Shown: positions 1-8,322 of the stretch, in pieces
How the letters are laid out: each line of letters starts with the position of its first letter
Numbering within the stretch: the first letter of the stretch is position 1
NCBI GenBank assembly: GCA_029212415.1
Contig: JARGOF010000011.1
Location: 62,001-126,000 of the forward strand
Length of the DNA: 64,000 nt
DNA from: Rhizobiaceae bacterium
GTDB lineage: Bacteria > Pseudomonadota > Alphaproteobacteria > Rhizobiales > Rhizobiaceae
Direction of reading: 5' to 3'
Position numbers and translations under genes: made by a program
The notes under the pieces: model-generated
Told to the model about the DNA's origin: nothing
Database searches by the model: none
Seen by the model: the letters and a program-made list of their open reading frames with translations, nothing else

Positions 1-1
1 A

Positions 2-682
2 TTGCCTCTCAACCGTTTCGGCAAGATCCTCTGCCTCGGTCTGAACTATGTCGATCACGTCAAGGAAGGCGGCTACGACATTCCGACCTATCCGGCCATG
101 TTCATCCGCATGTCAAGTTCGATGCTGGCAGCCGGTGCCCCGATGGTCAAACCGGACTGCTCGGATCGGCTGGACTACGAAGTGGAACTGATGGTGGTGA
201 TCGGCAAGGGTGGTCGTCACATCAGCGAGGAAGCAGCGCTTGATCACGTCTTTGGTTACACGGTCTTCAATGACGGATCGATACGTGACTACCAGAGAAA
301 GACCCACCAATGGACGCCTGGCAAGAATTTCGACGCCACCGGCGCACTGGGACCAACAGTCGTGACGGCCGATGAATTGCCGTCAGGTGCGAGCGGGCTG
401 AAAATCGAGTCGCGGCTCAATGGCACGGTGATGCAGACGGCCAAAACCTCCGACATGATGTGGCCGGTGGCCAAGACCATCGCAATCGTGTCGGAATTCG
501 CGACGCTGGAACCTGGCGACATGATTGCCATGGGCACACCGCCCGGCGTCGGCCATGCGCGCACGCCGCCGGTCTTCATGTTCCCCGGTGATACCATTGA
601 GGTCGAAATTGAAGGCATTGGAATCTGCACCAACCCGATCATCAGCGAACAGGACGCCGCCAAACAGGGAGGCGGGCAATGA
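2..682 (+). CDS. Fumarylacetoacetate hydrolase family protein, 5' end outside window
   Basis: This is the C-terminal catalytic part of a fumarylacetoacetase-fold hydrolase or decarboxylase. Visible are the entry motif CLGLNYVDH, the metal-ligand motif DYEVEL (acidic ligands near visible residues 58-62), a third acidic residue in FNDGS (near 91) and the GTPPGVGH loop (about 178). Relatives carry some 60 extra residues ahead of the first motif, so the true start lies upstream and the TTG at base 2 is not the start. Family members cleave C-C bonds of acylpyruvates or decarboxylate ring-cleavage products. The stop overlaps the next gene by ATGA. Its place in an operon with an intradiol dioxygenase suggests a late aromatic-degradation step; the exact substrate is unknown. 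Confidence 0.88.
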   Translation: MPLNRFGKILCLGLNYVDHVKEGGYDIPTYPAMFIRMSSSMLAAGAPMVKPDCSDRLDYEVELMVVIGKGGRHISEEAALDHVFGYTVFNDGSIRDYQRKTHQWTPGKNFDATGALGPTVVTADELPSGASGLKIESRLNGTVMQTAKTSDMMWPVAKTIAIVSEFATLEPGDMIAMGTPPGVGHARTPPVFMFPGDTIEVEIEGIGICTNPIISEQDAAKQGGGQ

Positions 683-1359
683 CAAAACCGGCTTCAATCG
701 CACCAACCGGTGCGGAACTTGAACGATTGCGCAGCGAAGCACAGGACGAGATCCGTGCCTTGCGCAAACGCGTATCGCATCTGGGAGAGGACGAGATCAA
801 GCTGATCCTGTCAGGTGCCCGGTCCCATTATGCCTGGACAGACAGGCCCGTCACCGACGCACAGCTTCGCGCCATCTATGACATTGTCGCCATGGGCGCC
901 ACCAGCATGAATTGTTCGCCGGCACGGTTCATTTTCGTGCGCACCAGTGAGGGGCGCGAGAAGCTGGCCAAATCGCTCAAACCTGCCAATCTGAGCAAGA
1001 TGGCCTCGGCGCCGGTCACCGTGATCATTGCCCATGACCTGGATTTCTGGCGCGAACTTCCCTTCCTGTTTCCCCATGAGGATCGGCGTCACCTGTTTGA
1101 AGGAAAAACAGCCCATATCCAGGATACGGCCTTTCGCAACGGAACCTTGCAGGGCGCTTATCTGATGATCGCAGCGCGGGCTTTGGGCCTTGATGTGGGC
1201 GCCATGTCCGGCTTTTCCAACGCAATTGTCGATCAGGAGTTTTTCGAAGGCACCACCTTGCGATCAAATTTCCTGTGCAATCTGGGTTATGCCGACGAGA
1301 CGGCCCTGTTTCAAAAGCTGCCGCGTTTCGCTTTTGAAGATGTTTGCAAGTTTGCCTGA
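679..1359 (+). CDS. RutE-like nitroreductase family protein (malonic semialdehyde reductase type)
   Basis: A 226-residue FMN-dependent nitroreductase-fold protein that resembles E. coli RutE along its length: the block TSMNCSPARF (about 75-84), the AFRN...QGAYL block, GAMSGF, and a C-terminal PRFAFEDVC. RutE reduces malonic semialdehyde to 3-hydroxypropionate in uracil breakdown. The protein has about 30 extra N-terminal residues rich in charge. No other rut genes are near; instead it sits between a ring-cleavage-type hydrolase and OsmC, upstream of a malonyl-CoA synthetase, so a C3 aldehyde is a plausible substrate. A general enal or nitroaromatic reductase is the alternative. Translationally coupled to the previous gene through ATGA. 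Confidence 0.8.
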   Translation: MTKPASIAPTGAELERLRSEAQDEIRALRKRVSHLGEDEIKLILSGARSHYAWTDRPVTDAQLRAIYDIVAMGATSMNCSPARFIFVRTSEGREKLAKSLKPANLSKMASAPVTVIIAHDLDFWRELPFLFPHEDRRHLFEGKTAHIQDTAFRNGTLQGAYLMIAARALGLDVGAMSGFSNAIVDQEFFEGTTLRSNFLCNLGYADETALFQKLPRFAFEDVCKFA

Positions 1360-1371
1360 GGAGCAAAAACC

Positions 1372-1830
1372 ATGGCCATCAAGATGAAAACAGAGGTGAC
1401 GATGCGGGCGGCCGCGGCGTGCCCGACCCATGCGCGCGCCGACATCAGCCTTCGCGATCTGACTTTTTCCATTGATGAACCGACAGAACGCGGTGGCACC
1501 AATGCGGGGCCAACCCCGACAGAAACAGCGGTTGCCGCTCTGATCGGCTGCACAAATGTCATCGGGCACAAATGCGCTGACAGTCTTGGCGTTGATATCG
1601 GACATCTCGACATAGCGGCAAAATGCACTTTTGACCGGCGCGGTGTAACGCTCGAAGCGGAAATCGAGGTGCCGTTTCGCAGGATCGAATTGACGATCAC
1701 AGCCCACGGCAATGCGTCGCATGATGCCCTGCAGCAAGTGGCTGCAGAGGTTCACAAATTTTGCCCGCTTTCAAAATTGTTTACTGCAGCGGGAACCGAA
1801 ATCGAAGAGATCTGGCAATTGGCGCCCTAG
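1372..1830 (+). CDS. OsmC family peroxiredoxin-like protein
   Basis: A 152-residue OsmC/Ohr-fold protein. The two redox cysteines expected of the family are present at about Cys60 (ALIGCTNV) and Cys131 (KFCPLSK), with Glu51 in TPTETAV. Such proteins reduce organic hydroperoxides with dithiol donors in the cytoplasm, although many OsmC-like proteins in catabolic operons have no assigned substrate. It starts 12 bases after the nitroreductase gene and precedes the TRAP genes, so it is likely co-transcribed. It may protect against oxidized intermediates of the dioxygenase pathway; that is inference. Confidence 0.85.
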   Translation: MAIKMKTEVTMRAAAACPTHARADISLRDLTFSIDEPTERGGTNAGPTPTETAVAALIGCTNVIGHKCADSLGVDIGHLDIAAKCTFDRRGVTLEAEIEVPFRRIELTITAHGNASHDALQQVAAEVHKFCPLSKLFTAAGTEIEEIWQLAP

Positions 1831-1884
1831 CGTTCAATGCCGACACCGGTCAACGGGAGGTTGATCGTCACAATGGAGGAAAAG

Positions 1885-2970
1885 ATGAGCAAAATATTAC
1901 GCAGAACTTTGCTGACAGCCGCAGCAATGATGGGTGCCACCCTGTGTGGTGCGGTCCTGCCGGCCAAGGCAACCGAGACGATCAAGATGATCGCCATTGA
2001 CGGCTATCCGGACCGGTCCATGTGGGTCAAGGAGTTCTCGAGTTTCTTCATTCCCCGAGTGGACGAAGAACTGGCGCGCACCGGCGATTACAAGATTGAA
2101 TGGCAGCAGGCCTACGGCGGACAGATCGTCAAGCCACGGGGTGTTCTCGAAGGCATCAAGCTGGGGCTGGGTGATATCGGCATCGTCACCACGATTTTCC
2201 ACAATTCGGCACTGCCAAGCCAGGCCATCGCGGCCGCAACCCCAATGGTGTCTTCAGATGCGCGGGTGGTTGCCAAGGCTGTTGATGAGATTGCCAGGGA
2301 ATACCCGCAGATGCAGGCCGAATTTGCAGATGAAGGCCAGGTTTATCTGGCGACCGGTGTCGTGCTTGACAGCTACGAAATCTTTTCCAAGGAACCGGTC
2401 ACTTCGCTTGATGATCTGACCGGCCTGAAAATAGCCGGAGCCGGCTACAACCTGCGTTACCTTGAAGGTCTCAAGGATGCTGCAGGGGTGCGCGGTGGTC
2501 TGCCGAATTTCTACAACATGCTGCAGACCGGTGTGGTGGAAGCTGCCATGCTGTGGCCGGAAGCGGCCATGACCTACAAGATTTACGAGGTCGCCCCGCA
2601 TATGTTGAAGGTTGATCTGGGCGCCGTGAATTCCAAGACGGTCACCATCAACAAGGACGTCTGGGACAAGTTGCCCGATGCCGTCAAGCGCGTGTTGGAA
2701 ACGGTAGCAGTGGAATATCGCGATCAGGTTGCCAATGTGGCCATGGACCGCGCTGCCTCATCCCTGGATGCCTTCAAGGCAGCCGGCGGAACTGTCGTCG
2801 TTTTGCCACAGGACCAGCGCGCTGCCTGGGCGGACGCCATGCCCAATATCGCGCAGGAATGGGCCGCGTCACTCGACAAGAAAGGCGCTCCGGGTACAGC
2901 CATGCTCGGCTCCTATATGGACAAGCTGAAAACAGCGGGCGCTGTGCCCGTGCGTGACTGGACGAAGTAA
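1885..2970 (+). CDS. TRAP transporter solute-binding protein (DctP family), system 1
   Basis: A periplasmic binding protein of 361 residues with a Sec signal (basic SKILRR start, hydrophobic core, likely cut after PAKA near residue 29). The start at 1885 is chosen over an ATG 48 bases upstream because GGAGG lies a few bases ahead of it and it begins the signal peptide. The fold is DctP-like with the usual DLTGLKI segment (about 177-183). The arginine that normally follows this segment and holds a substrate carboxylate is Ala184 here, unlike the other two TRAP binding proteins in the window. The substrate may therefore not be a simple carboxylate. Its membrane partners follow directly. Confidence 0.88.
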   Translation: MSKILRRTLLTAAAMMGATLCGAVLPAKATETIKMIAIDGYPDRSMWVKEFSSFFIPRVDEELARTGDYKIEWQQAYGGQIVKPRGVLEGIKLGLGDIGIVTTIFHNSALPSQAIAAATPMVSSDARVVAKAVDEIAREYPQMQAEFADEGQVYLATGVVLDSYEIFSKEPVTSLDDLTGLKIAGAGYNLRYLEGLKDAAGVRGGLPNFYNMLQTGVVEAAMLWPEAAMTYKIYEVAPHMLKVDLGAVNSKTVTINKDVWDKLPDAVKRVLETVAVEYRDQVANVAMDRAASSLDAFKAAGGTVVVLPQDQRAAWADAMPNIAQEWAASLDKKGAPGTAMLGSYMDKLKTAGAVPVRDWTK

Positions 2971-2988
2971 GATAACGGGCGGCCTGTC

Positions 2989-3660
2989 ATGCACACAGAA
3001 AACGCTACACGGCGGGTCGTTCAACGGCTCTCAGGGCTGGTCAAGGCAGTGGCCATCGGTGCCAATGCCTTGGGAACCCTGACGGTTCTGCTTCTTGTTA
3101 TCGTCATGAATATCGACGTTGTGGCGCGTGGGGTCTTCCACGCGCCCTTTCTGGGGGTGGTCGAAATCGTCATCTTCTCGATGATTCTGATTGTCTTCCT
3201 GCAACTGCCCGATGTGGTGCGCGTCAATCGTCTGATGCGCTCCGACGGTTTTCTCACGGTGATCGGCGGCAGCTATCCCAGGGCGGCCAATCTGCTTTCT
3301 AGAGCGATTGATCTGCTGGCCTGCATCGTCATGGTGATGATTGTCTATGCAACATTCCCCGAATTCGTTGAATCTTTTGAATCCTGTCACTATTTCACCC
3401 AACCGGATTTTGGCCCCGCCCCAACGGGCAACCTGTGGGTCGATTTTTTCGAGGCCACCTCCCGTTGCGACTATTTCGGCACGCTGGGTGTCTTCACCGT
3501 GCCCTGGTGGCCTGCCAATATCGCCATAACCGGCAGCACGGCCTTCTGCGCACTGCTGTTCCTGTTCAAGGTCATTTCCGGCCCTGATGACACAGTGGCC
3601 GAGCCGGTTTCCATCGAGGTTGGCGGCTTGACACCTGACGCTGAGGAAAGCCACAAATGA
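2989..3660 (+). CDS. TRAP transporter small permease (DctQ), system 1
   Basis: A membrane protein of 223 residues with four predicted hydrophobic segments, the DctQ subunit that bridges the binding protein and the large permease. It is longer than the usual 160-180 residues: a loop of about 45 residues carrying Cys in ESCHYF and TSRCDYF separates the third and fourth membrane segments. Only 18 bases separate it from the binding-protein gene, and its stop overlaps the DctM start by ATGA, so the three genes are one unit. Confidence 0.86.
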   Translation: MHTENATRRVVQRLSGLVKAVAIGANALGTLTVLLLVIVMNIDVVARGVFHAPFLGVVEIVIFSMILIVFLQLPDVVRVNRLMRSDGFLTVIGGSYPRAANLLSRAIDLLACIVMVMIVYATFPEFVESFESCHYFTQPDFGPAPTGNLWVDFFEATSRCDYFGTLGVFTVPWWPANIAITGSTAFCALLFLFKVISGPDDTVAEPVSIEVGGLTPDAEESHK

Positions 3661-4970
3661 GCCCCGTCGAAATCGGATTTCTGTCGGTCCTTGCCATTGT
3701 CGCAATGATCTATCTCGGCGTCTATATCCCCGTGGCGCTTGCCAGCGTTTCATTCGTAACGATCTGGATTGTCAGTGATCGGCCGATCCTGGCCATCAAT
3801 TTCCTGCGCCAGTCCATCGGTGACAGCGTAACGGAATACGAATTTGCGACCATACCGCTCTTTACCTTCATGGGATTGCTGGTCGCCAAGGCAGGACTGG
3901 GTACGGAAATTTACCAGGTCATGAACCAGGTGTTTCGCCGCATTCGCGGCGGGATCGGCATGGCCACAGTGGGGGCCAATGCCGTCTTTGCCGCCGTGAC
4001 CGGATCATCCATTGCTTCCGCCTCTGTGTTCACGCGTGTGTCTGTGCCGGAAATGCTGCGGCTTGATTACAACAAACGTTTTGCGGTGGGCGTTGTCGCT
4101 GGCTCTTCGGTTCTCGGCATGATCATTCCACCCAGTGCCATGCTGATCATCTATTCCTTCGTGGCGGAGGTCTCCGTCGGTGACATGTTCATTGCCGGCA
4201 TCCTGCCCGGCATTCTGCTGGCGCTCGCCTATATTGCCGCCATTGCCATCATGGCGAAGTATTTTCCGCGGTTTGTCGGCGGCAGGATCATCGAAATGCC
4301 TGCCGAGGACCTTTTGAGCTGGTGGCAGATCATCGGCAAGAGCGCTCCGATCGCCATCCTCATCTTCATCGTCCTGGGTGGCATCTATACGGGCTGGCTG
4401 ACCCCGGTTGAGGCCGGTGCTGCCGGCTCGCTGACGGCTTTGGTGATTGCGCTGGTGCGTCGTTGCATTTCGGGCCGGTCGTTTTGGGAAGCGCTGCTGG
4501 AAACCGGACATATCACCGCCAGCATCCTGTTCCTGATCACCACGGCATCGCTCTACAGTCGCATGCTGGGCTATGTTGACCTGCCCAACGAATTGCAGGG
4601 TTTCCTCGATGCCCACGAGCTCAGCTTTTTCTGGATCATGGTCGCCTATGTGATCCTGATGCTGTTTCTGGGAACATTGCTGGATACCGCATCCATCATT
4701 CTGATTGTCGTTCCGCTGTTCATCGATATCATCGAACCGATGGGGCTCAGCCTGATCTGGTTCGGCATCGTCACAGTGATCGGCGCTGAAATCGGATTGT
4801 TGACACCGCCGCTGGGAATTTCCTGTTTTGTCATCAAGGCCACGCTGGATGATGACCGGATCAGCCTGAAAGACGTTTTCCTTGGCGCCTTGCCCTTTGC
4901 AGCCGTCATGCTGGTTATTCTGATCATACTCATCCGCTTTCCCGGTATCACAACCATACTTCTGAACTGA
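3657..4970 (+). CDS. TRAP transporter large permease (DctM), system 1
   Basis: A 437-residue, strongly hydrophobic protein with the DctM layout of about twelve membrane segments. Family blocks seen include AAVTGSSIASAS, VLGMIIPPSA, FIAGILPG and the C-terminal IGLLTPPLGI. It forms the ion-coupled channel that imports the ligand handed over by the binding protein. It overlaps the DctQ gene by four bases and precedes the dioxygenase gene by 12 bases, linking uptake with ring cleavage. Confidence 0.92.
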   Translation: MSPVEIGFLSVLAIVAMIYLGVYIPVALASVSFVTIWIVSDRPILAINFLRQSIGDSVTEYEFATIPLFTFMGLLVAKAGLGTEIYQVMNQVFRRIRGGIGMATVGANAVFAAVTGSSIASASVFTRVSVPEMLRLDYNKRFAVGVVAGSSVLGMIIPPSAMLIIYSFVAEVSVGDMFIAGILPGILLALAYIAAIAIMAKYFPRFVGGRIIEMPAEDLLSWWQIIGKSAPIAILIFIVLGGIYTGWLTPVEAGAAGSLTALVIALVRRCISGRSFWEALLETGHITASILFLITTASLYSRMLGYVDLPNELQGFLDAHELSFFWIMVAYVILMLFLGTLLDTASIILIVVPLFIDIIEPMGLSLIWFGIVTVIGAEIGLLTPPLGISCFVIKATLDDDRISLKDVFLGALPFAAVMLVILIILIRFPGITTILLN

Positions 4971-4982
4971 TAGGAGATTGTC

Positions 4983-5861
4983 ATGCGCAACGTGACCAAG
5001 GATACGCTGACCCAAACTTTTCTTGATTATTGCGGAGCCGAGACGTCACCGCGGCTGCGTTTTGTCCTCGAAAACCTCGTCGGGCATCTGCATGACAGCA
5101 TCAGGGAAACCGAGCTGACCCATGATGAATGGCGCAAGGCCATTGAATTGCTGACCAAGGCCGGTGAAATCACCACACCGGAACGCAACGAATTTGTGCT
5201 GTTTTCCGATGTGCTGGGCATTTCGTCACTGGTCGACATGGTCAATTCCAGGCCGGAGGCCACGTCATCAAGCGTATTGGGACCCTTTCATATTCTTGGT
5301 GCGCCTGACCTGCCCTTCGGGGGCGACCTCAAACGTGACAATGACGGGGCCACGGTCATCGTTGAGGGAAAGGTGCGCGATACGCAGGGCAAGCCGATAG
5401 CAGGCGCAGTGATAGAATTGTGGCAGACAGCTGAAAACGGTCTCTATTCCAATCAGGATGGCGCCCAGCCGGAATATAATCTGCGCGCCAGCATCAACGT
5501 CCGTGATGATGGCGCCTATGCACTGACAACGGTCAGGCCTTCGCCCTATTCGGTGCCCGATGACGGGCCGGTCGGAGAATTGCTGCGAGCCACGGGCCGT
5601 CACGCCTGGCGTCCCTCGCATCTGCATTTTATCATCAAGGCACCCGGCTACCGCTCACTGGTTACCGAGGTTTTCCCAAGCGATGACCCCTATCTGGACG
5701 AGGATGCGGTCTTTGGCGTGCGCGAAGATCTTATCATGGAATATGTCGAACAAAACGACACGACACGCATTCCCGATATTTTTGAAGCCAAGGACAAGAT
5801 CGCAACGCCCTATTTCAAGGTTGATTTTGATTTCGTGCTGAGTGAAGAAACAAGCAAATAG
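4983..5861 (+). CDS. Intradiol ring-cleavage dioxygenase, hydroxyquinol 1,2-dioxygenase-like
   Basis: A 292-residue non-heme Fe(III) dioxygenase. An N-terminal helical dimerization region (1-95) leads into the catalytic beta sandwich with LGPFHI (99-104). The four iron ligands can be placed as Tyr155 (ENGLYSN), Tyr189 (PSPYSVP), His213 and His215 (WRPSHLHF). Length and the LGPF block fit the hydroxyquinol/catechol 1,2-dioxygenase branch rather than two-subunit protocatechuate 3,4-dioxygenase. The expected reaction is intradiol cleavage of a catechol or hydroxyquinol to a muconate or maleylacetate. No maleylacetate reductase is in the window. It lies directly behind the TRAP genes, whose cargo may be its aromatic precursor. 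Confidence 0.88.
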   Translation: MRNVTKDTLTQTFLDYCGAETSPRLRFVLENLVGHLHDSIRETELTHDEWRKAIELLTKAGEITTPERNEFVLFSDVLGISSLVDMVNSRPEATSSSVLGPFHILGAPDLPFGGDLKRDNDGATVIVEGKVRDTQGKPIAGAVIELWQTAENGLYSNQDGAQPEYNLRASINVRDDGAYALTTVRPSPYSVPDDGPVGELLRATGRHAWRPSHLHFIIKAPGYRSLVTEVFPSDDPYLDEDAVFGVREDLIMEYVEQNDTTRIPDIFEAKDKIATPYFKVDFDFVLSEETSK

Positions 5862-5990
5862 AAGCCGGGTCCTTTTGATGCTATCAGGGTACAGGCCAGA
5901 CGCGTAACTGACATCTGTCGGGCACCTTCGAGCATTGAGCGCAATCAGGGATGGAAACCGGGCTGCAGATTGGCCTGAAAGATAGAGCAC

Positions 5991-7553
5991 ATGACGAAAA
6001 CCAACGCGCTGTTTGACGGCTTTTGCGCAGCCATTGAGGATCGCTCAAACCCCTTCATCTATGAAGGGGATGGCGTGGTGACCTATGGTGATATGCTCGA
6101 TCGGTCTGCGCAATATGCCAATGCGCTGATTGATATGGGTCTGAAACCCGGTGATCGGGTAACGGTACAGGCGGTCAAGAGCGTTGAGGCCTTGCTTTTC
6201 TATCTCGCCGTCATTCGTGCAGGCTGTGTCTATCAACCGCTCAACACCGCCTATACGATGAGCGAAATCAGCTATTTTGTCGAGAATGCCGAACCGTCCC
6301 TGATCATCGTCGATGCTGATGCCATCGCGCCCATGCAGGAATTGGCGGCAAAGACCACTGGCGCACAGGTCATGACCCTTGACCTGGAGGGGCCGCATTC
6401 ACTGACCCGACAGGCCTCGTCGCTTGCCACAAGCTTTGAAAACGTCGCGCGGACCGCAGATGATCTGGCCGCAATTCTCTACACATCAGGCACCACCGGC
6501 CGCTCCAAGGGGGCGATGCTGAGCCATGGAAACCTGCTGTCCAACGCCACGGTGCTTTGCGACATCTGGCGTTTCACCGCGCGGGATGTATTGATCCACG
6601 CATTGCCGATCTTCCATACGCACGGGCTTTTCGTCGCGACCAATGTGGTCTTGCTGTCCGGCGCATCGATGCGTTTTTTCAAAGCCTATGATCCGGATGC
6701 GGTTCTGGATGCCATGCCAACCTCAACTGTCCTGATGGGGGTTCCCACCTTCTATACCAGGCTTCTGTCCAATCCCCGCCTGACCCGCCAGCAGGCCGCA
6801 AACATGCGGCTGTTCATTTCGGGTTCTGCGCCATTGCTTGCCGAGACTCACCGCCAGTTCAGCGAACGCACGGGCAAGGCCATTCTCGAGCGCTATGGCA
6901 TGACCGAAACCAACATGAATTCCTCCAATCCTTATGATGGGAAACGCAAACCCGGTACGGTTGGCTTCGCCTTGCCGGGAACCGACATTCGCATCACCCA
7001 ACCGGAGAGCGGTCAGCCTTTGCAAGCGGGGGAAGTGGGTATGGTTGAAGTGCGCGGTCCAAACGTTTTTTCCGGTTATTGGCGGATGCCCGAAAAGACC
7101 AGGGAAGAATTTCGCGCAGACGGCTATTTCATCACCGGCGACCTCGGCATGATGGATGAAGACGGCTATCTCGTCATTGTCGGGCGCGGCAAGGATCTCA
7201 TCATCACCGGTGGTCTGAATGTCTATCCCAAGGAGATTGAATCGGAAATCGACGACATGGACGGCGTTGTTGAAAGTGCCGTCATCGGTGTGCCGCATGC
7301 CGATTTCGGAGAGGGCATCATTGCTGTCATCGTGGCCGACAAAAACAGCACGCTGACCAGTGATGCAGTCAGGCAGGCACTGGGCGAAAATCTTGCCAAA
7401 TTCAAATTGCCAAGGATCTGCTATTTTGTTGATGCGCTGCCGCGCAACACCATGGGAAAAGTGCAAAAGAACACATTGCGCGAAGCCCATATGCATGAGT
7501 TTGACGGACCGGTTGATGCCGCCGCCAAGCACCCTCCCGGCGAGGTGACCTGA
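5991..7553 (+). CDS. matB: Malonyl-CoA synthetase (acyl-adenylate-forming ligase)
   Basis: A 520-residue acyl-CoA synthetase. Adenylation motifs are YTSGTTGRSKG (about 164-174), RYGMTETNMNSSNP, ITGDLG and GRGKDLIITGG; the C-terminal lysine lies in NTMGKVQKN. The MTETNMNSSNP block is typical of MatB enzymes, which make malonyl-CoA from malonate, ATP and CoA. A 129-base gap without recognisable content separates it from the dioxygenase gene, and the GntR gene begins two bases after its stop. A methylmalonate or another short dicarboxylate substrate cannot be excluded. Together with the RutE-like enzyme it suggests C3 units arise in this pathway. Confidence 0.86.
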   Translation: MTKTNALFDGFCAAIEDRSNPFIYEGDGVVTYGDMLDRSAQYANALIDMGLKPGDRVTVQAVKSVEALLFYLAVIRAGCVYQPLNTAYTMSEISYFVENAEPSLIIVDADAIAPMQELAAKTTGAQVMTLDLEGPHSLTRQASSLATSFENVARTADDLAAILYTSGTTGRSKGAMLSHGNLLSNATVLCDIWRFTARDVLIHALPIFHTHGLFVATNVVLLSGASMRFFKAYDPDAVLDAMPTSTVLMGVPTFYTRLLSNPRLTRQQAANMRLFISGSAPLLAETHRQFSERTGKAILERYGMTETNMNSSNPYDGKRKPGTVGFALPGTDIRITQPESGQPLQAGEVGMVEVRGPNVFSGYWRMPEKTREEFRADGYFITGDLGMMDEDGYLVIVGRGKDLIITGGLNVYPKEIESEIDDMDGVVESAVIGVPHADFGEGIIAVIVADKNSTLTSDAVRQALGENLAKFKLPRICYFVDALPRNTMGKVQKNTLREAHMHEFDGPVDAAAKHPPGEVT

Positions 7554-7555
7554 AT

Positions 7556-8266
7556 ATGCCTATTGATGTAGCGGCAAAACCGGACAATGGCACAACCGGC
7601 AGTTCTTCGATCACCGCGCAATTGTTCGAGCGTTTGCGCGGCGATATCTTGAAAGGCGACCTGCAGCCCGGGCAGAAGCTCAAGATCGAATTGCTGCGTG
7701 ATCGCTACGACGTCGGTGCCAGTCCGGTCCGCGAAGCCTTGAGCATGCTGACCTCCGAAGGGCTGGTGGAGAGGCTTGATCAAAGGGGATTTCGTGTTTC
7801 GGACATTTCCGTCAGCGCCTTTGAAGAGCTGCTGCGGACCCGCTGCTGGCTGGAAGACCGGGCGCTGCGGGAATCCATTGCTTCCGGTCTGGCCACATGG
7901 GAAGAGGACGTGTTGCTCGCCCATCACCGTTTGACCAAAACGCCGCGTTCCGGCAAGGCGTCTGACCGGGCAAGCCCGCAATGGGAAATAGCCCACAAGC
8001 TGTTTCACATGTCGCTCTTGTCAGCCTGTGGTTCGGGTTTTCTCATTGGTTATTGCGAGCAGCTCTATGATCTCAATATTCGCTACCGCAACCTGGCGGG
8101 AACCGTCGCCTACCCATCGCGCAATGTGGCACAGGAACATGCCATGATCTGCGAAGCAGCCCTTGCGCGAGACGCGGATCTGGCGGTCGAACGGTTGATC
8201 GACCACTACACCGGAACCGGCGAATTCCTGCGGATGCAATTGAACGAGATGGCCCACAAGAAGTGA
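7556..8266 (+). CDS. GntR family regulator (FCD subfamily)
   Basis: A 236-residue protein with an N-terminal winged helix-turn-helix (about 20-88, with GASPVREALSML and a GFRV wing) and a helical FCD ligand domain carrying candidate metal-binding histidines (HKLFHMS, QEHAMI). It is the last gene of the plus-strand operon that begins before base 1 and most likely controls it in response to a pathway acid. A long hairpin starts inside its stop codon. Confidence 0.88.
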   Translation: MPIDVAAKPDNGTTGSSSITAQLFERLRGDILKGDLQPGQKLKIELLRDRYDVGASPVREALSMLTSEGLVERLDQRGFRVSDISVSAFEELLRTRCWLEDRALRESIASGLATWEEDVLLAHHRLTKTPRSGKASDRASPQWEIAHKLFHMSLLSACGSGFLIGYCEQLYDLNIRYRNLAGTVAYPSRNVAQEHAMICEAALARDADLAVERLIDHYTGTGEFLRMQLNEMAHKK

Positions 8267-8310
8267 TCCTAGGGCCAGACGTGTCGTGATGGCACGTCTG
8301 GCCCTGGATC
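8265..8310. terminator. Large hairpin between convergent genes
   Basis: Arms AGGGCCAGACGTG (8271-8283) and its exact complement (8293-8305) enclose a 9-base loop; GATCC and GGATC extend the stem with one bulged T. It overlaps the GntR stop codon and lies between the convergent gntR and lldD genes, so it could end transcription in both directions. There is no clear T-run on either side, so it is not a canonical intrinsic terminator. Confidence 0.6.
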
Positions 8311-8322
8311 ACTTGCTGTGAA

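Noticed and set aside
4005-5015. Long minus-strand open frame of 336 codons opposite the first DctM gene
   Set aside because: It is the antisense shadow of a well-supported membrane protein gene; its composition (rich in D, Q, H) is typical of reverse-complemented hydrophobic codons.
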